This document shows, one piece after another, positions 27,120 to 37,849 of a stretch of 64,000 nt of DNA. The translations under genes were made by a program, and so were the position numbers. Source of the DNA: an uncultured Dehalococcoidia bacterium (GTDB taxonomy: Bacteria; Chloroflexota; Dehalococcoidia; Lucifugimonadales; UBA3495); contig CATOSP010000003.1 in assembly GCA_951812625.1 (NCBI GenBank), positions 433,335-497,334 of the forward strand, given 5' to 3'. Numbering within the stretch: position 1 is the stretch's first letter; each line of letters starts with the position of its first letter. The notes beneath the pieces are model-generated. The model did no database searches. It was not told the DNA's origin and was given only the letters and a program-made list of their open reading frames with translations.

Positions 27120-30100
27120 ATGGGCATGAAGACTGCAAGGCTCACGCTGACCTCCGCCCGGTTGCCCGGGCTGCTGTTGGCCATAGCCGCCATGGCCGTG
27201 CTGCTGAGTATGCCCACGGCCTCCGTGGCCCAGGCGGCGGAGGTGACCCTCGTCAGCAACCTGTCTGAGACCTCCGTCACCGCATCTTCCCACATCAAAA
27301 ATAGCCACACAGTCGCCCAGTCGTTCGCTACCGGTTCGAGCGATTACACGCTCGGCTCGGTCGAGGTCGATATCAGCACGTTACCCACGGCGACCGGTGG
27401 GATCAGCGTCAAGATTTACTCCGCCACCAGTGGCGGCGATCCGGACTCGTCCCTCTATACGTTGTCCAATCCGAGCTCGCTGAGCACTGGCGTCAACTCG
27501 TTCACGGCTCCTGACAACACGACCCTCTCGGCGAGCACGACGTACTTCGTCGTCGTCGCCAACACCGCCGGCTTCGACGGATTCAAGGTGAAGCTGGCGT
27601 CATCGACCAATCAAACCGGGGAAACGGGCTGGGGTATTGGAGACAAGCGGCACGTCCAATTTTCCGGGCCGTCCTGGGTAACCTTCACCAACGTGGCTCA
27701 GATCGCCGTCAAGGGCGAGGCTCTCCAAGCAGCCGACGTGGTGGTTACTATAGCGGCCGATGCCGATGAGGTGACCGAGGGCACGGCAGCGGCCTTCACG
27801 CTGACGCGCACGGAATCGACGGATGACGCGCTGACCGTCTCGGCGCTGGTGACGCAGGAGGGAGAGGTTCTCGCCTCCGCGAGCGACTACGCCTCGGCGG
27901 TAGATGTGACATTCGCCGCGGGCAGCGCGACGGCCGCGCTCAGCGTCGCCACGGATGACGACTCGGACAAGGAAATTCTCACGCCGGGCGTGTACCTGGT
28001 CGCGGGCACGGTGACGGCGGTGGTGCAGTCGGGCGCCGGCTACGTGCCGGGCGGCGATGGCGGCGACACGGCGTCGGTGACGATCAAGGACAACGAATCG
28101 CGGCAGGCCGCCATTCTGTGCCATTCGAGAGAGGTGCACGACGTGCCGGCCTGCCAGCCGAGCAATGCCGAACCGGTGCTACGGATTGGGCCGGAGTTCT
28201 ATGTCGTCGTGGTGAGGTTGCATTCCCAACCGGGCTGGGCCATCGAGAACCTGCTTGACGGTGTCACCGCCGACAAGGGAACCGTATCCGATCCCCAATG
28301 TTGGGAGGCCGGCAGCAATCGTCTGACAGCTTGTCGGGAAAACGTGGGCTACCACCACCATAGCTTCAAAGTCACAGTGGATAGCGACGTCATGATCGGA
28401 GAGTCCATCACCGTCACCGTCCTGGGCGATGTGTTTGAGGGCGGGAACGAGCCCGATTCGCGAACGTTCACAGTCGAGGAGTCCATGGACGTGACCATGA
28501 CCCTGCTCGGGAGCGAGCCGGTCACAGGACCCTTCGATGTCCGCGTGGTATTCAGCCGGGACGCCACTTCACAGGATGACCGCCTGGAGGTCGTCGAAGA
28601 CTGGCAACTCTGGTACACAGACTTCGCGGCGAATCCCGGCAGTGTGCCTGCCAACAACAGGTCCAACAACGACAACATTTCAGAGAGGGGTGTGAAGAAG
28701 ACCTGGACGGTTCAATTCGACCCGCCTGAGAACTACGAGGGCGAAATGGTCGCCGGGCTTGTCGGAGACCGGGTGGCCACAGAGGAGGGCGGGGTCTACA
28801 ACCACGAGTCGGTCTCGCTCAACGTCCAAGTCGACACGCTCCACCCGACGGTGACTATCACGGGTCCCGCTACGCCGCCGCGCGGGACGTTCGAGGTCCG
28901 CTTCGAGTTCAGCGAAGACGTCACCGGGTTCGCCGAGGACGACATCACGGTGGACCAGGGGGCGCTGGTCGCCGGATCGCTCGCGCAGGACGCCTTCGAT
29001 CCGCACGTCTGGACGGCGAGCGTCACGCCGGTCGACGCGCCGACCGACGACACGGTGAAGGTGGTCGTGCGCAAGGACGCGGTCCAGGACACGGCAAAGA
29101 ACGGCAACGCGCTGACGGAGTTTGAGCAGGAGGTCGACACGCCGGTGCCGGAGTTCGATCTGCACAGCGACAATGACGCGCCGCGGGGGGTCTGGGGAAA
29201 CGACGACACCATCTGGGTGTCCGAGGACGGCGTCGGCTCCGAGAACAAGATCTACGCCTACAACCGGGACGGCACGCGGGACTCCTCCGAGGACTTCGAC
29301 ACCCTGCAGGGGGCGGGCAACACCGACGTCGAGGGCATCTGGTCCGACGGAACGACCATGTTCGTCGTAGACAGCGACGACGACAAGCTCTACGCCTACA
29401 CCGTGAGCACCAAGGCCCACGACAGCGGCAAGGACATCACGCTGAGCAGCTTCAACGACGAGCCGAGGGGCATCTGGGGCAACGCCGACACCATCTGGGT
29501 GTCCCATGACGGCACCGGCACCGACAACAAGATCTTCGCGTACCAGCGCTCCAACGGCAACCGGGACTCGGACAAGGACTTCGACACCCTCGACGATGCC
29601 GGCAACGCCGACGTCGAGGGCATCTGGTCCGACGGCACGACGATGTGGGTGGCCGACAGCTCCGACAATAAGCTCTTCGCCTACGAGATGTCCGACATGA
29701 GCCAGGACCCCGACAAGGACGTGGATCTGGTTTCGGAAAACGACGACCCCAGGGGAGTGTGGGGCGAGGGCGATTTCTTGTACGTGGTGGATGGGACCGA
29801 CGACAAGCTCTACCGCTACGACATAGCCAACGCCACGGGCGCGCCGACGGTCCGTGGCCCGGGGGACACCGCCGCCTGGTCTGCCACGCTGACCGTGGGG
29901 CTTGAGACCGCCTTAGGGTACTCGACGGATCCACCCTACGGGTCCCTCAGCCCGGGATCCACCTTCATCCTGGAGGGCGAGACCTACACCGTGCTGGAGC
30001 TCATTGATTCCGACTCCGACCCTCTCTCGCTGAAGCTGGACCGGGAGATACCTGTCGCCTTCACCCTGACCATCGACGGGATCCCCCTTCATTCGGGAAA

Positions 30101-33100
30101 CGCGAATGTCTCGCGAGGAACCGTTTTTGGTGAGCACGTATACGTCTGGTTCGCCCCCGGCGTGGCCTGGTCCGACGGCTCCACGGTCCAGGTGTCCCTG
30201 ACGCCCTACACCGAACGGGTCTTCGCCGCCGGGGAGGCGCTGGTGGCCGACACCACGGGCATCAGCGACGCCGACGGCAAACCCGACTCTCCCCAGGGAT
30301 TCACCTACCAGTGGGTGAGGGTGGACGGTGGCGACGACACCGACATCGCGGGCGCCACCGCGCCCTTCTACTACCCCACCGCCGACGACGTGGGCAAGTC
30401 CCTCAAGGTCAGGGTCGAATTCGAAGACGGCAACGGGGTGTCCGAGGGCCCCCTGACCAGCGCCGCCAGCGCCGCTATCGCCGACTCCGACTCGGTGAAC
30501 GTCCTCTGGTCCTCCACCATGACCGTGGGGCAACAGGGGGCGGGCGCAGTGGGCTATTCCAGTACCGCCAGCTACGGGTCGATTGCCGACGACGAGTTCA
30601 CCCACGGCGACACCGACTACACCGTAACGGCCGCCTCAGTGTTTCCTCTGGGCCTGAACCTTGGGGTGTCCCCGCAGCTGGGAGCCGGGGAGCTGGCCAG
30701 CTGGCGGTGGGGCGTCACCGGCGCAGGCCTCAACCTGGACGAGGGCACCCATGTCACGCAGTCGGGCGCCAGCGGCGTCAGATGGACCGACCACAACCAG
30801 TCATGGAACGAAGGCGACCGCATCGCCCTGGCGGTGCTGGAGGTGAACAGCCCCGCCACTGGCGCGCCCGCCATAAGGGGCACGCCCCAGGTGGGGGAGG
30901 CGCTGACGGCGGGCACGTCCGGCATCGTTGACGGGAACGGCAAACCCGACAATGCCCAAGGCTTCGACTACCGGTGGCAGCGCAGCGACGACGGCAACAC
31001 CTGGACCGACATCACCGGGGCCACTGCCCCCAACTACTACCCCACCGACGCCGACGCGGGCATGCACATCCGCGTCCAGGTCAGCTTCCAGGACGGCGCC
31101 GAGTTCGACGAGGGGCCGATCAACAGCGTCGGGAGAGTGACGCGGGGGAATGTCCTGACCGCGACGTTGACGGTGGGGACGTCACTCGATGTGTCACCTG
31201 GCTACAGACCAACTTCGAATCAAGGAGCGCTCACTCCCGAAACCTTCTCCTACGGGGGCACCGACTATACGGTAACCAAACTGGTTGCTTCTGTCGCCAA
31301 CTTGGTCATTGGACTTTCGCCGGTTCCGGACACAGCTGACGGGAATACGCTCACCCTTGTCATCGGCAGCAACAGATTCCCGCTGAGCGCGGCAACTTTT
31401 TCAACCCCATTTCAGGAATATGCCTGGACCAGTCCCGGGATCACCTGGACCGACGGGCAGACTGTCTCTATCGCGATAGAGGGGGACATCTACGACGCCA
31501 CCGCAGACGTCATCGTCCAACCCTCCACGACGGTGAGCGTGCCGTGGTCGGCCACCGTGACCGTGGGCGAGGAGACCGGCGGCACACTGGACGGCTTCCT
31601 GGGCTCTGCCCTCTCTTTCTTTGGCACCCCCTTCGGCGCCCTGTCGGACAGCGCCATCGACATCGTCGGCCAGGACAGCCACGGCGTGGCGGGCGTGACC
31701 TACGACAGCAGTGGCAGCGGTACCCTGACGCTCTACGTCGACGTCGCGTTCGCGGGACTGGTCCGCCTGGCCTACGGCGCCGATGCCACGCTTGCGACCA
31801 CTGCCGCCACAGCCGGCGCCTTGGGGGCCATTGACAAATACGACTGGTCTCCACACGACGACCCCGGCTGGGCCGCTGGAGACAGGGTGGCCTTCGCCGT
31901 CGTCGTGAACCAGAACGTTGCCGCCACCGGCGCGCCCACCGTCATGGGCACGCCCCAGGTAGGCGAGGCGCTGACGGCGGTCACGTCCGGCATCAGCGAC
32001 GGCAACGGCCTGCCCGACGACGCTCAGGGGTTCGACTACCAGTGGCAGCGCAGCGACGACGGCAACGCCTGGACCGACATCACCGGCGCCATCGCCCCCA
32101 ACTACTACCCCAGCGACGGCACCATCGGCCAACGCATCCGCGTCCAGGTCGGATTCGAGGACGACGACGGCTACGACGAGGGGCCGATCAACAGCGCCGC
32201 CACCGCGGCGGTAACCGAGTCGGCGACCGTCAGCGTGCCGTGGTCGGCGACCGTGACCGTGGGCGAGGAGACCGGCGGCAGCTTGGACGGCTTCCTGGGC
32301 TCTGCCCTCAACTTCTTTGGCACCCCCTTCGGCGCCCTGTCGGACAGCGCCATCGACATCGTCGGCCAGGACAGCCACAGCGTGGCGGGCGTGACCTACG
32401 ACAGCGGTGGCAGCGGCACCCTGACGCTCTACGTCGACCCGGCGTTCAGGGGATTAGTCCGCCTGGCCTATGGCGCAGATGCCACGCTTGCGACCACCGC
32501 CGCCACCGCCGGCGCCGAGGGGGCCATTGACAAATACGACTGGTCTCCACACGACGACCCCGGCTGGGCCGCTGGAGACAAGGTGGCCTTCGCCGTCGTC
32601 GTGAACAAGAACGTCGACGCCACCGGCGCGCCCACGATCACAGGCGCGGTAGCTGAGGGCGAGGTGCTGACCGCTACGACCAGCGGCATCGTGGACCCCA
32701 ACGGCTTGGACAATATATCGTCCACGCTGGCCTGGCAATGGAGCAGGTCCAACTGCACGGACCCGGCTGACGAGAGCAACATCTCCGGCGCCACGTCCAA
32801 CACGTACACGGTGGGCGCCACAGACGCAACCTGCGTCCTGGCGGTCACGGCAACGTTCAAAGATGACGACGGTTACGAAGAAACTCTTACGGAGTCGGCC
32901 ATCGACCTGTCAGAGGCCACATGGGAGCTTACATCGACCAGTCCCACGGTAACAGAGGGCGACCCTAACGGCGTTACCCTCACCCTGAACATAACCAATG
33001 GCCACACCTTCAGCTCACCGATAACGGCCCGCTTATGGTTTGGCAACGCTCCCATACCGGCTGTGGACTTTCTGGTGGGTGTCAATAACGTCCACGCCAT

Positions 33101-36100
33101 CACCATAGCCGCGGGACAAACCCATGGCAGCGTTACGCTGTTGGCCGTGGACGGCACCCTGTACGGTGGCGATCAAATGCATGACATCCAGGCCAGGGTG
33201 GGGTCCACGGTGTTGGCCACGTTGTCGCCGTTTACGGTCTTAGAAGACGAGGACCCACCGGTGATAACGCTGACGGCGGCAACCACAACGGTTACCGAGG
33301 GCGGACCCATTACCCTCATCTTGACGTCGACAGTGGGCTATTTGGCAGCGGCTCCTATACCCATCACCATAGACGACCCGGACGGTGTTTTTGCCGGCCT
33401 TGTATCCGAAAGTATAACGTTGGCCGCAGTCCAACAAAGCGGGACCAGGAGGGTGGTTACCCCGAATGATGGTCGGGCTGAGGGTGACAAGCAGATAACG
33501 TTCAGCATTACGGACCCGCCCCCGGCGCCATTCGTCCTGGGCACGACGACGTCCGTGACCGTGACGGTTAAGGACAACGATTTTGCGCCAGGGCCTCAGC
33601 AGGACTTTGCGGCGCACATGCAATACAGCGACGTGGTGCTTACATGGACGCTTGGCAGCCCCGCTATATCAGACGGAAGTCCAGCTTCATCTCTCCAGCA
33701 GTGGCGGCGCCGGGCCGCGGACTCCGATCCGACGGATTTCAGTGTCTGGGACCCCAATTGGACCCGACTTCCGGGTGATGCCACCATGCTGACACATGAT
33801 GCCGCCATATTGGACCTGAACGAGTACGTTTACGAGCTCCAGGCATTTTCTGTAGCTGGGTCCTCTGAGACCGTAACCCTAACATTCCGTGTGCCACCGC
33901 TGGTCACCAACCTCGACGAGAGCACGGCCGCAACCACGGTGACTCCGAGAGCCGCGCAGAGCTTCGTCACCGGCCCAGAGCAGGGAGGCTACGCCCTCCA
34001 CTCCGTCTCCATACACACCTCGTTGCCCGGCGCCCCTTCCGCGGCATCCGTCAGCATCTACTCGGACTCGAGCGGAAACCCCGGCTCCGAAGTCCACGCC
34101 CTGACCAACCCGGGCGCGTTCACCGCTGGTACAAACATATTCACTGCGCCTGAGAACACCGTCCTGTCTCCGAACACCACCTACCACGTCGTGGTCGAGT
34201 ATTCGGCCAGCGACGCCTTCGCCGTCCACCAGACGGCCTCCACCTCCGAAACCGGCTACACCGGCTGGTCGATAGGCGACCAGCACCACGCCAACACTCC
34301 CTGGGCTTCCCAGGCCGAACCCCTGCGCATCCAGGTCAACGGCGTGACGGTGCCGCCCGTGCCGAAAACTCCGCGCTACCTGAGGGCGTTGGCTGGGGTC
34401 CAGAAAGTAAGGCTGGTGTGGGACACGCCGCCGCGCGCAGTGCCCGTCACACACCACCAGTACCGCGTAAGCTTAGACTTGGACAGCGTGCGGAGTGCGG
34501 ATTGGGTGGACATTCCCAACAGCGCCACGGGCGGCGACAACCAGAACTCGTTCACGGTGGATACCGATGTGGACAATGGCGTTCAGTATGTGTTCCAAGT
34601 GCGTGCGGTCAACGCCACGGACCACAGCCACGCCTCCAACGCGGCCAGCGCCACGCCGCGGGCCGACGAGGAGCTGCTGTCGATGACGCTCGCGGAGGCG
34701 GGAGGCTGCAGAGGGTCGTCGGGGTGCGGCGGCGGTGATGACCTCAACGTGTTCACCTACGGGGGGCTGGACTACCAGGTGACGCTGGTGACGCGTTATT
34801 CCGGGGGCTTGTACCTGCGTATCGGGCGGTCCGGCCCTGTGGAGTTGGCTGAGCGTCATCGTCATTTCGAGGAGATGAAGCAGCATCTCGAGCTCACCGT
34901 CGGCGGGGTGACCCTGTTGTTGCGTGAGCGCGTTAATCTTCAGCAGGACACGAGCTTGGGTTACGCGCAGGCGGTCCGCGTCTACTGGGACGACGTGAAC
35001 CTGTCGAGTCTGCCTGCGGGCACGACGGTCAAGCTGACCTCCAACAGCCTCGCCGACGACACCAAGGCGCCGCGGCTGGTGTCGGCGTGGGGTCACGGCG
35101 GCAGGACCAGGTTGGAGTTCAGCGAAATACTGGACCCGATGGCGCTGCCCGGGCCCCAATCCTTCTCCGCGACCGTCAACGGCAGTCCCCGGGAGGTAAC
35201 CGCGGTTACCGCTACATTCAACAAGGACCCCGTCAGCGGTGCACGCCACGAGAACCAGGTATACCTGACGCTGGCGTCCCCGGCGGCGGACACGGACACG
35301 GTTACGGTCTCGTACACACCACCTGCGCGTAACCCGCTCAGGGATATTGCCTCCAACCGTGTGCGGGCGTTGAGCGACATGCGCGTGCGTATGCAGAGCT
35401 ACGCCGTGGCCTACCTGCCGATAGCAGCACTGTCCGCCGCCGACGCCATTGGCTATGAGGAGGAGGACGGGACCGGCTCCGTGAACTTTGTCGTCACCCT
35501 GTTCCCCGAGCGGGCCGACGCCGTATCCGTGGACTTTGCGACCACGGACGGCACCGCAGTTGCCGGTACCGACTACGAGGCTGTCAACGGCACCCTGGTG
35601 TTCTTCCCAGGCGAGGTTCGCCAGCTGGTGCCCGTTGCCATTATGGACGACGACGTTGAGGACGCAGGCGAGACGTTCACGCTGGTGCTGTCGAACCCGG
35701 CGGGGGCCTCCATAGTGAACGGTCGCGCCCAGGGCACCATCAACAACAGCGACAACCGCCCGGCCACGGGCGCCCCGCGAATCGTGGGTCAGGCGGCCGT
35801 CGGCCAGACGTTGACGGCAGAGACCACGAGCATTGAGGACGCCGATGGCACTGCAAACGCCTCATTTGCCTACCAGTGGATACGGGTCATTGACCGTGAC
35901 CGACAGGGCCCGGACTCGACAACCGACATCGCGGGCGCCGATTCCGTTACCTACGAGGTTCAACCCGAGGATCTGGGCAAGTCCCTCCGTGTCCGGGTCA
36001 CATTTGTCGACGACCTGGAGTATGAAGAGGAGGTGGAGTCCGAGGCCACGACCGAGGTTCTGGCCGCGGCCGACTTGATTCCGCCGCTGGCAACTCCCAC

Positions 36101-37658
36101 GAACTTTGAGGCCGAGGCCGCCGCCCACCTGCGCATGGCACTGGACTGGGATGATGTGGCCGACGCCGACAGCTATGAGGTCCAGTTCTACGACTTCAAC
36201 ACCCGCACCCTGGACGTGCTCCCCTTCAACGGGATCAGCGTCGTCTTCGACGGCTCCAGCGCGGTGGTGGACAACCTGCCCGAGGGACGGTTCTGGTGGC
36301 TGCAGGTCAGGGCCGTCAACGCCGTCGGAGCCTCCGAGTGGACGGAGATGGAGATGTTCTTCCCGACCAGGGCGGCCGACTGGGAGAACAACGCGCCCAC
36401 CGGCCTGCCCGTCATCACGGGCACGGTCCAGGCGGGCGAGACGCTGACGGCGGACACGTCCGGCATTGCCGACGAGAACGGGCTGGACAACGTGTCGTAC
36501 AACTACCAGTGGATCGCGAACGACGGCAACGACGACGCCAACATCGCGGGGCAGACGGCCCGGACCTATGAGCTCTCCGACGGCGACGTGGGCAAGACCA
36601 TCAGGGTCCGGGTGACCTTCACCGACGACGCCGAAAACGAGGAAACGCTGACCAGCGCGGCCACACCTGCGGTGGAGGCGCGCCCCAACACCGAGCCCAC
36701 CGGCCTTCCGACCATCACCGGCACCGCCCGGGCGGGCGAGACGCTCACCGCCTCCACGTCGGGCATCGACGACGCCGACGGGCTGGACAACGCCGTCTTC
36801 TCCTACCAGTGGATTCGCAGCGACGAGGACGGCGACGCCCACGTAGCGGGAGAGACGGCCCGGACATATGAGCTGTCAGACGGCGACGTGGGCAAGACGA
36901 TCAAGGTCCGGGTGACCTTCACCGACGACGCCGAAAACGAGGAAACGCTGACCAGCGAGGGAACGGAGACGGTGGCCATGCTCCTCTGGTCCGCGACCCT
37001 GACCGCGGGCAGCAATGGAACGGACTCCGGCTACCTCGCGGACCCGGAGTCCGGGGCAGTCTCGGAGGACGAGTTCTCCCTGGGGGTCACAACGTACCGC
37101 GTCAAGCGGTTGACAGAGAGCGACGACGGGCTGTTGTCCCTCAGTGTGGACGGTTCGTTGCCGACCCCGTTCACGCTGCATGCCGGGGCCGTCCGGTTCG
37201 CCTCCGAGGACGCCACCACCCTCGAGGGAGAGGCCGGGTACACCTATCAGTGGGACGAGGGGCCGCCGGACTGGTCCGACGGGGAGAAGGTGGAGGTTGC
37301 CCTGACCGTGCCCGAGACTCCGCTCACCCTCGACCGGGTGGAAATACCGGAGACACACCGCGGTTCCGCCAACGACTTCAGCTTCGAGCTGCATTTCAGC
37401 GAGGAGGTCCCCGTCAGCTACCTGACCCTGCGCGACCACGCCTTCAGCGTAACCAACGGCACGGTCATCAAGGCCCAGCGGCTGACCCAGGGCAGCAACG
37501 TCGGCTGGAGAATCACCGTAACGCCGGATTCCAACGCCGGCGTGACTGTTCTGCTGCCGGCTACCACCGACTGCGACGCCACCGGCGCCATCTGCACCGG
37601 AGACGGCAGAAAGCTGTCCAACTCGCTGAGCTTCACCGTATCGGGGCCGGGCCAGTAG
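27120..37658 (+). CDS. Giant secreted repeat protein, gene 5 of the array (3512 aa)
   Basis: ATG six bases after GAGGAGGG; signal peptide about 11-40 (ends VAQAAE). Order: choice-of-anchor-like domain (41-197), Calx-beta (200-325), Big-type domain with FSEDVTGF (~575-675), a propeller-like tract of repeats with DPRG.WG..TIWV and KIYAY/KLFAY (~680-905), then alternating WSATLTVG modules and Ig-like repeats (915-1935) including one recently duplicated module, Calx-beta-like domains (~1937-2155), Fn3, a second anchor-like domain (~2261-2410), Fn3, a charged LRERVNLQQ module, SwmB-like, Calx-beta, Ig-like, Fn3, two Ig-like repeats, a WSATLTAG module, and the LHFSEE domain ending SGPGQ. The C-terminal third is collinear with gene 1. 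No catalytic residues recognised. At about 3500 residues it is in the size class of bacterial giant adhesins. Confidence 0.93.
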   Translation: MGMKTARLTLTSARLPGLLLAIAAMAVLLSMPTASVAQAAEVTLVSNLSETSVTASSHIKNSHTVAQSFATGSSDYTLGSVEVDISTLPTATGGISVKIYSATSGGDPDSSLYTLSNPSSLSTGVNSFTAPDNTTLSASTTYFVVVANTAGFDGFKVKLASSTNQTGETGWGIGDKRHVQFSGPSWVTFTNVAQIAVKGEALQAADVVVTIAADADEVTEGTAAAFTLTRTESTDDALTVSALVTQEGEVLASASDYASAVDVTFAAGSATAALSVATDDDSDKEILTPGVYLVAGTVTAVVQSGAGYVPGGDGGDTASVTIKDNESRQAAILCHSREVHDVPACQPSNAEPVLRIGPEFYVVVVRLHSQPGWAIENLLDGVTADKGTVSDPQCWEAGSNRLTACRENVGYHHHSFKVTVDSDVMIGESITVTVLGDVFEGGNEPDSRTFTVEESMDVTMTLLGSEPVTGPFDVRVVFSRDATSQDDRLEVVEDWQLWYTDFAANPGSVPANNRSNNDNISERGVKKTWTVQFDPPENYEGEMVAGLVGDRVATEEGGVYNHESVSLNVQVDTLHPTVTITGPATPPRGTFEVRFEFSEDVTGFAEDDITVDQGALVAGSLAQDAFDPHVWTASVTPVDAPTDDTVKVVVRKDAVQDTAKNGNALTEFEQEVDTPVPEFDLHSDNDAPRGVWGNDDTIWVSEDGVGSENKIYAYNRDGTRDSSEDFDTLQGAGNTDVEGIWSDGTTMFVVDSDDDKLYAYTVSTKAHDSGKDITLSSFNDEPRGIWGNADTIWVSHDGTGTDNKIFAYQRSNGNRDSDKDFDTLDDAGNADVEGIWSDGTTMWVADSSDNKLFAYEMSDMSQDPDKDVDLVSENDDPRGVWGEGDFLYVVDGTDDKLYRYDIANATGAPTVRGPGDTAAWSATLTVGLETALGYSTDPPYGSLSPGSTFILEGETYTVLELIDSDSDPLSLKLDREIPVAFTLTIDGIPLHSGNANVSRGTVFGEHVYVWFAPGVAWSDGSTVQVSLTPYTERVFAAGEALVADTTGISDADGKPDSPQGFTYQWVRVDGGDDTDIAGATAPFYYPTADDVGKSLKVRVEFEDGNGVSEGPLTSAASAAIADSDSVNVLWSSTMTVGQQGAGAVGYSSTASYGSIADDEFTHGDTDYTVTAASVFPLGLNLGVSPQLGAGELASWRWGVTGAGLNLDEGTHVTQSGASGVRWTDHNQSWNEGDRIALAVLEVNSPATGAPAIRGTPQVGEALTAGTSGIVDGNGKPDNAQGFDYRWQRSDDGNTWTDITGATAPNYYPTDADAGMHIRVQVSFQDGAEFDEGPINSVGRVTRGNVLTATLTVGTSLDVSPGYRPTSNQGALTPETFSYGGTDYTVTKLVASVANLVIGLSPVPDTADGNTLTLVIGSNRFPLSAATFSTPFQEYAWTSPGITWTDGQTVSIAIEGDIYDATADVIVQPSTTVSVPWSATVTVGEETGGTLDGFLGSALSFFGTPFGALSDSAIDIVGQDSHGVAGVTYDSSGSGTLTLYVDVAFAGLVRLAYGADATLATTAATAGALGAIDKYDWSPHDDPGWAAGDRVAFAVVVNQNVAATGAPTVMGTPQVGEALTAVTSGISDGNGLPDDAQGFDYQWQRSDDGNAWTDITGAIAPNYYPSDGTIGQRIRVQVGFEDDDGYDEGPINSAATAAVTESATVSVPWSATVTVGEETGGSLDGFLGSALNFFGTPFGALSDSAIDIVGQDSHSVAGVTYDSGGSGTLTLYVDPAFRGLVRLAYGADATLATTAATAGAEGAIDKYDWSPHDDPGWAAGDKVAFAVVVNKNVDATGAPTITGAVAEGEVLTATTSGIVDPNGLDNISSTLAWQWSRSNCTDPADESNISGATSNTYTVGATDATCVLAVTATFKDDDGYEETLTESAIDLSEATWELTSTSPTVTEGDPNGVTLTLNITNGHTFSSPITARLWFGNAPIPAVDFLVGVNNVHAITIAAGQTHGSVTLLAVDGTLYGGDQMHDIQARVGSTVLATLSPFTVLEDEDPPVITLTAATTTVTEGGPITLILTSTVGYLAAAPIPITIDDPDGVFAGLVSESITLAAVQQSGTRRVVTPNDGRAEGDKQITFSITDPPPAPFVLGTTTSVTVTVKDNDFAPGPQQDFAAHMQYSDVVLTWTLGSPAISDGSPASSLQQWRRRAADSDPTDFSVWDPNWTRLPGDATMLTHDAAILDLNEYVYELQAFSVAGSSETVTLTFRVPPLVTNLDESTAATTVTPRAAQSFVTGPEQGGYALHSVSIHTSLPGAPSAASVSIYSDSSGNPGSEVHALTNPGAFTAGTNIFTAPENTVLSPNTTYHVVVEYSASDAFAVHQTASTSETGYTGWSIGDQHHANTPWASQAEPLRIQVNGVTVPPVPKTPRYLRALAGVQKVRLVWDTPPRAVPVTHHQYRVSLDLDSVRSADWVDIPNSATGGDNQNSFTVDTDVDNGVQYVFQVRAVNATDHSHASNAASATPRADEELLSMTLAEAGGCRGSSGCGGGDDLNVFTYGGLDYQVTLVTRYSGGLYLRIGRSGPVELAERHRHFEEMKQHLELTVGGVTLLLRERVNLQQDTSLGYAQAVRVYWDDVNLSSLPAGTTVKLTSNSLADDTKAPRLVSAWGHGGRTRLEFSEILDPMALPGPQSFSATVNGSPREVTAVTATFNKDPVSGARHENQVYLTLASPAADTDTVTVSYTPPARNPLRDIASNRVRALSDMRVRMQSYAVAYLPIAALSAADAIGYEEEDGTGSVNFVVTLFPERADAVSVDFATTDGTAVAGTDYEAVNGTLVFFPGEVRQLVPVAIMDDDVEDAGETFTLVLSNPAGASIVNGRAQGTINNSDNRPATGAPRIVGQAAVGQTLTAETTSIEDADGTANASFAYQWIRVIDRDRQGPDSTTDIAGADSVTYEVQPEDLGKSLRVRVTFVDDLEYEEEVESEATTEVLAAADLIPPLATPTNFEAEAAAHLRMALDWDDVADADSYEVQFYDFNTRTLDVLPFNGISVVFDGSSAVVDNLPEGRFWWLQVRAVNAVGASEWTEMEMFFPTRAADWENNAPTGLPVITGTVQAGETLTADTSGIADENGLDNVSYNYQWIANDGNDDANIAGQTARTYELSDGDVGKTIRVRVTFTDDAENEETLTSAATPAVEARPNTEPTGLPTITGTARAGETLTASTSGIDDADGLDNAVFSYQWIRSDEDGDAHVAGETARTYELSDGDVGKTIKVRVTFTDDAENEETLTSEGTETVAMLLWSATLTAGSNGTDSGYLADPESGAVSEDEFSLGVTTYRVKRLTESDDGLLSLSVDGSLPTPFTLHAGAVRFASEDATTLEGEAGYTYQWDEGPPDWSDGEKVEVALTVPETPLTLDRVEIPETHRGSANDFSFELHFSEEVPVSYLTLRDHAFSVTNGTVIKAQRLTQGSNVGWRITVTPDSNAGVTVLLPATTDCDATGAICTGDGRKLSNSLSFTVSGPGQ
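31539..31921 (+). repeat. Internal tandem module of gene 5, copy 1
   Basis: About 385 bp coding for VPWSATVTVGEETGG...; repeated 696 bp downstream with only scattered differences, several of them coding (TLDG/SLDG, LSFF/LNFF). The Ig-like repeats that follow each copy are also similar. Confidence 0.85.
32235..32617 (+). repeat. Internal tandem module of gene 5, copy 2
   Basis: Second copy of the module at 31539, same frame. High DNA identity shows a recent in-frame duplication inside the giant gene. Confidence 0.85.
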
Positions 37659-37849
37659 GGGGCAACAAGCCAAACAGGCGCCCACCGACGGGTGAGGCAA
37701 GCGGTCCCCACGCCCAGGGCTGAGGCGGACAGGAAACGGGGATGCTTGCCCTCGCACTGGAGAGAAGAGTCTCCGGTCCGGGAAAGCGGGAATCCCGAGT
37801 GACCAATCTCCGAATCCAACCCCGGCGCAGGGGGACGGAGGTGCCGGAA

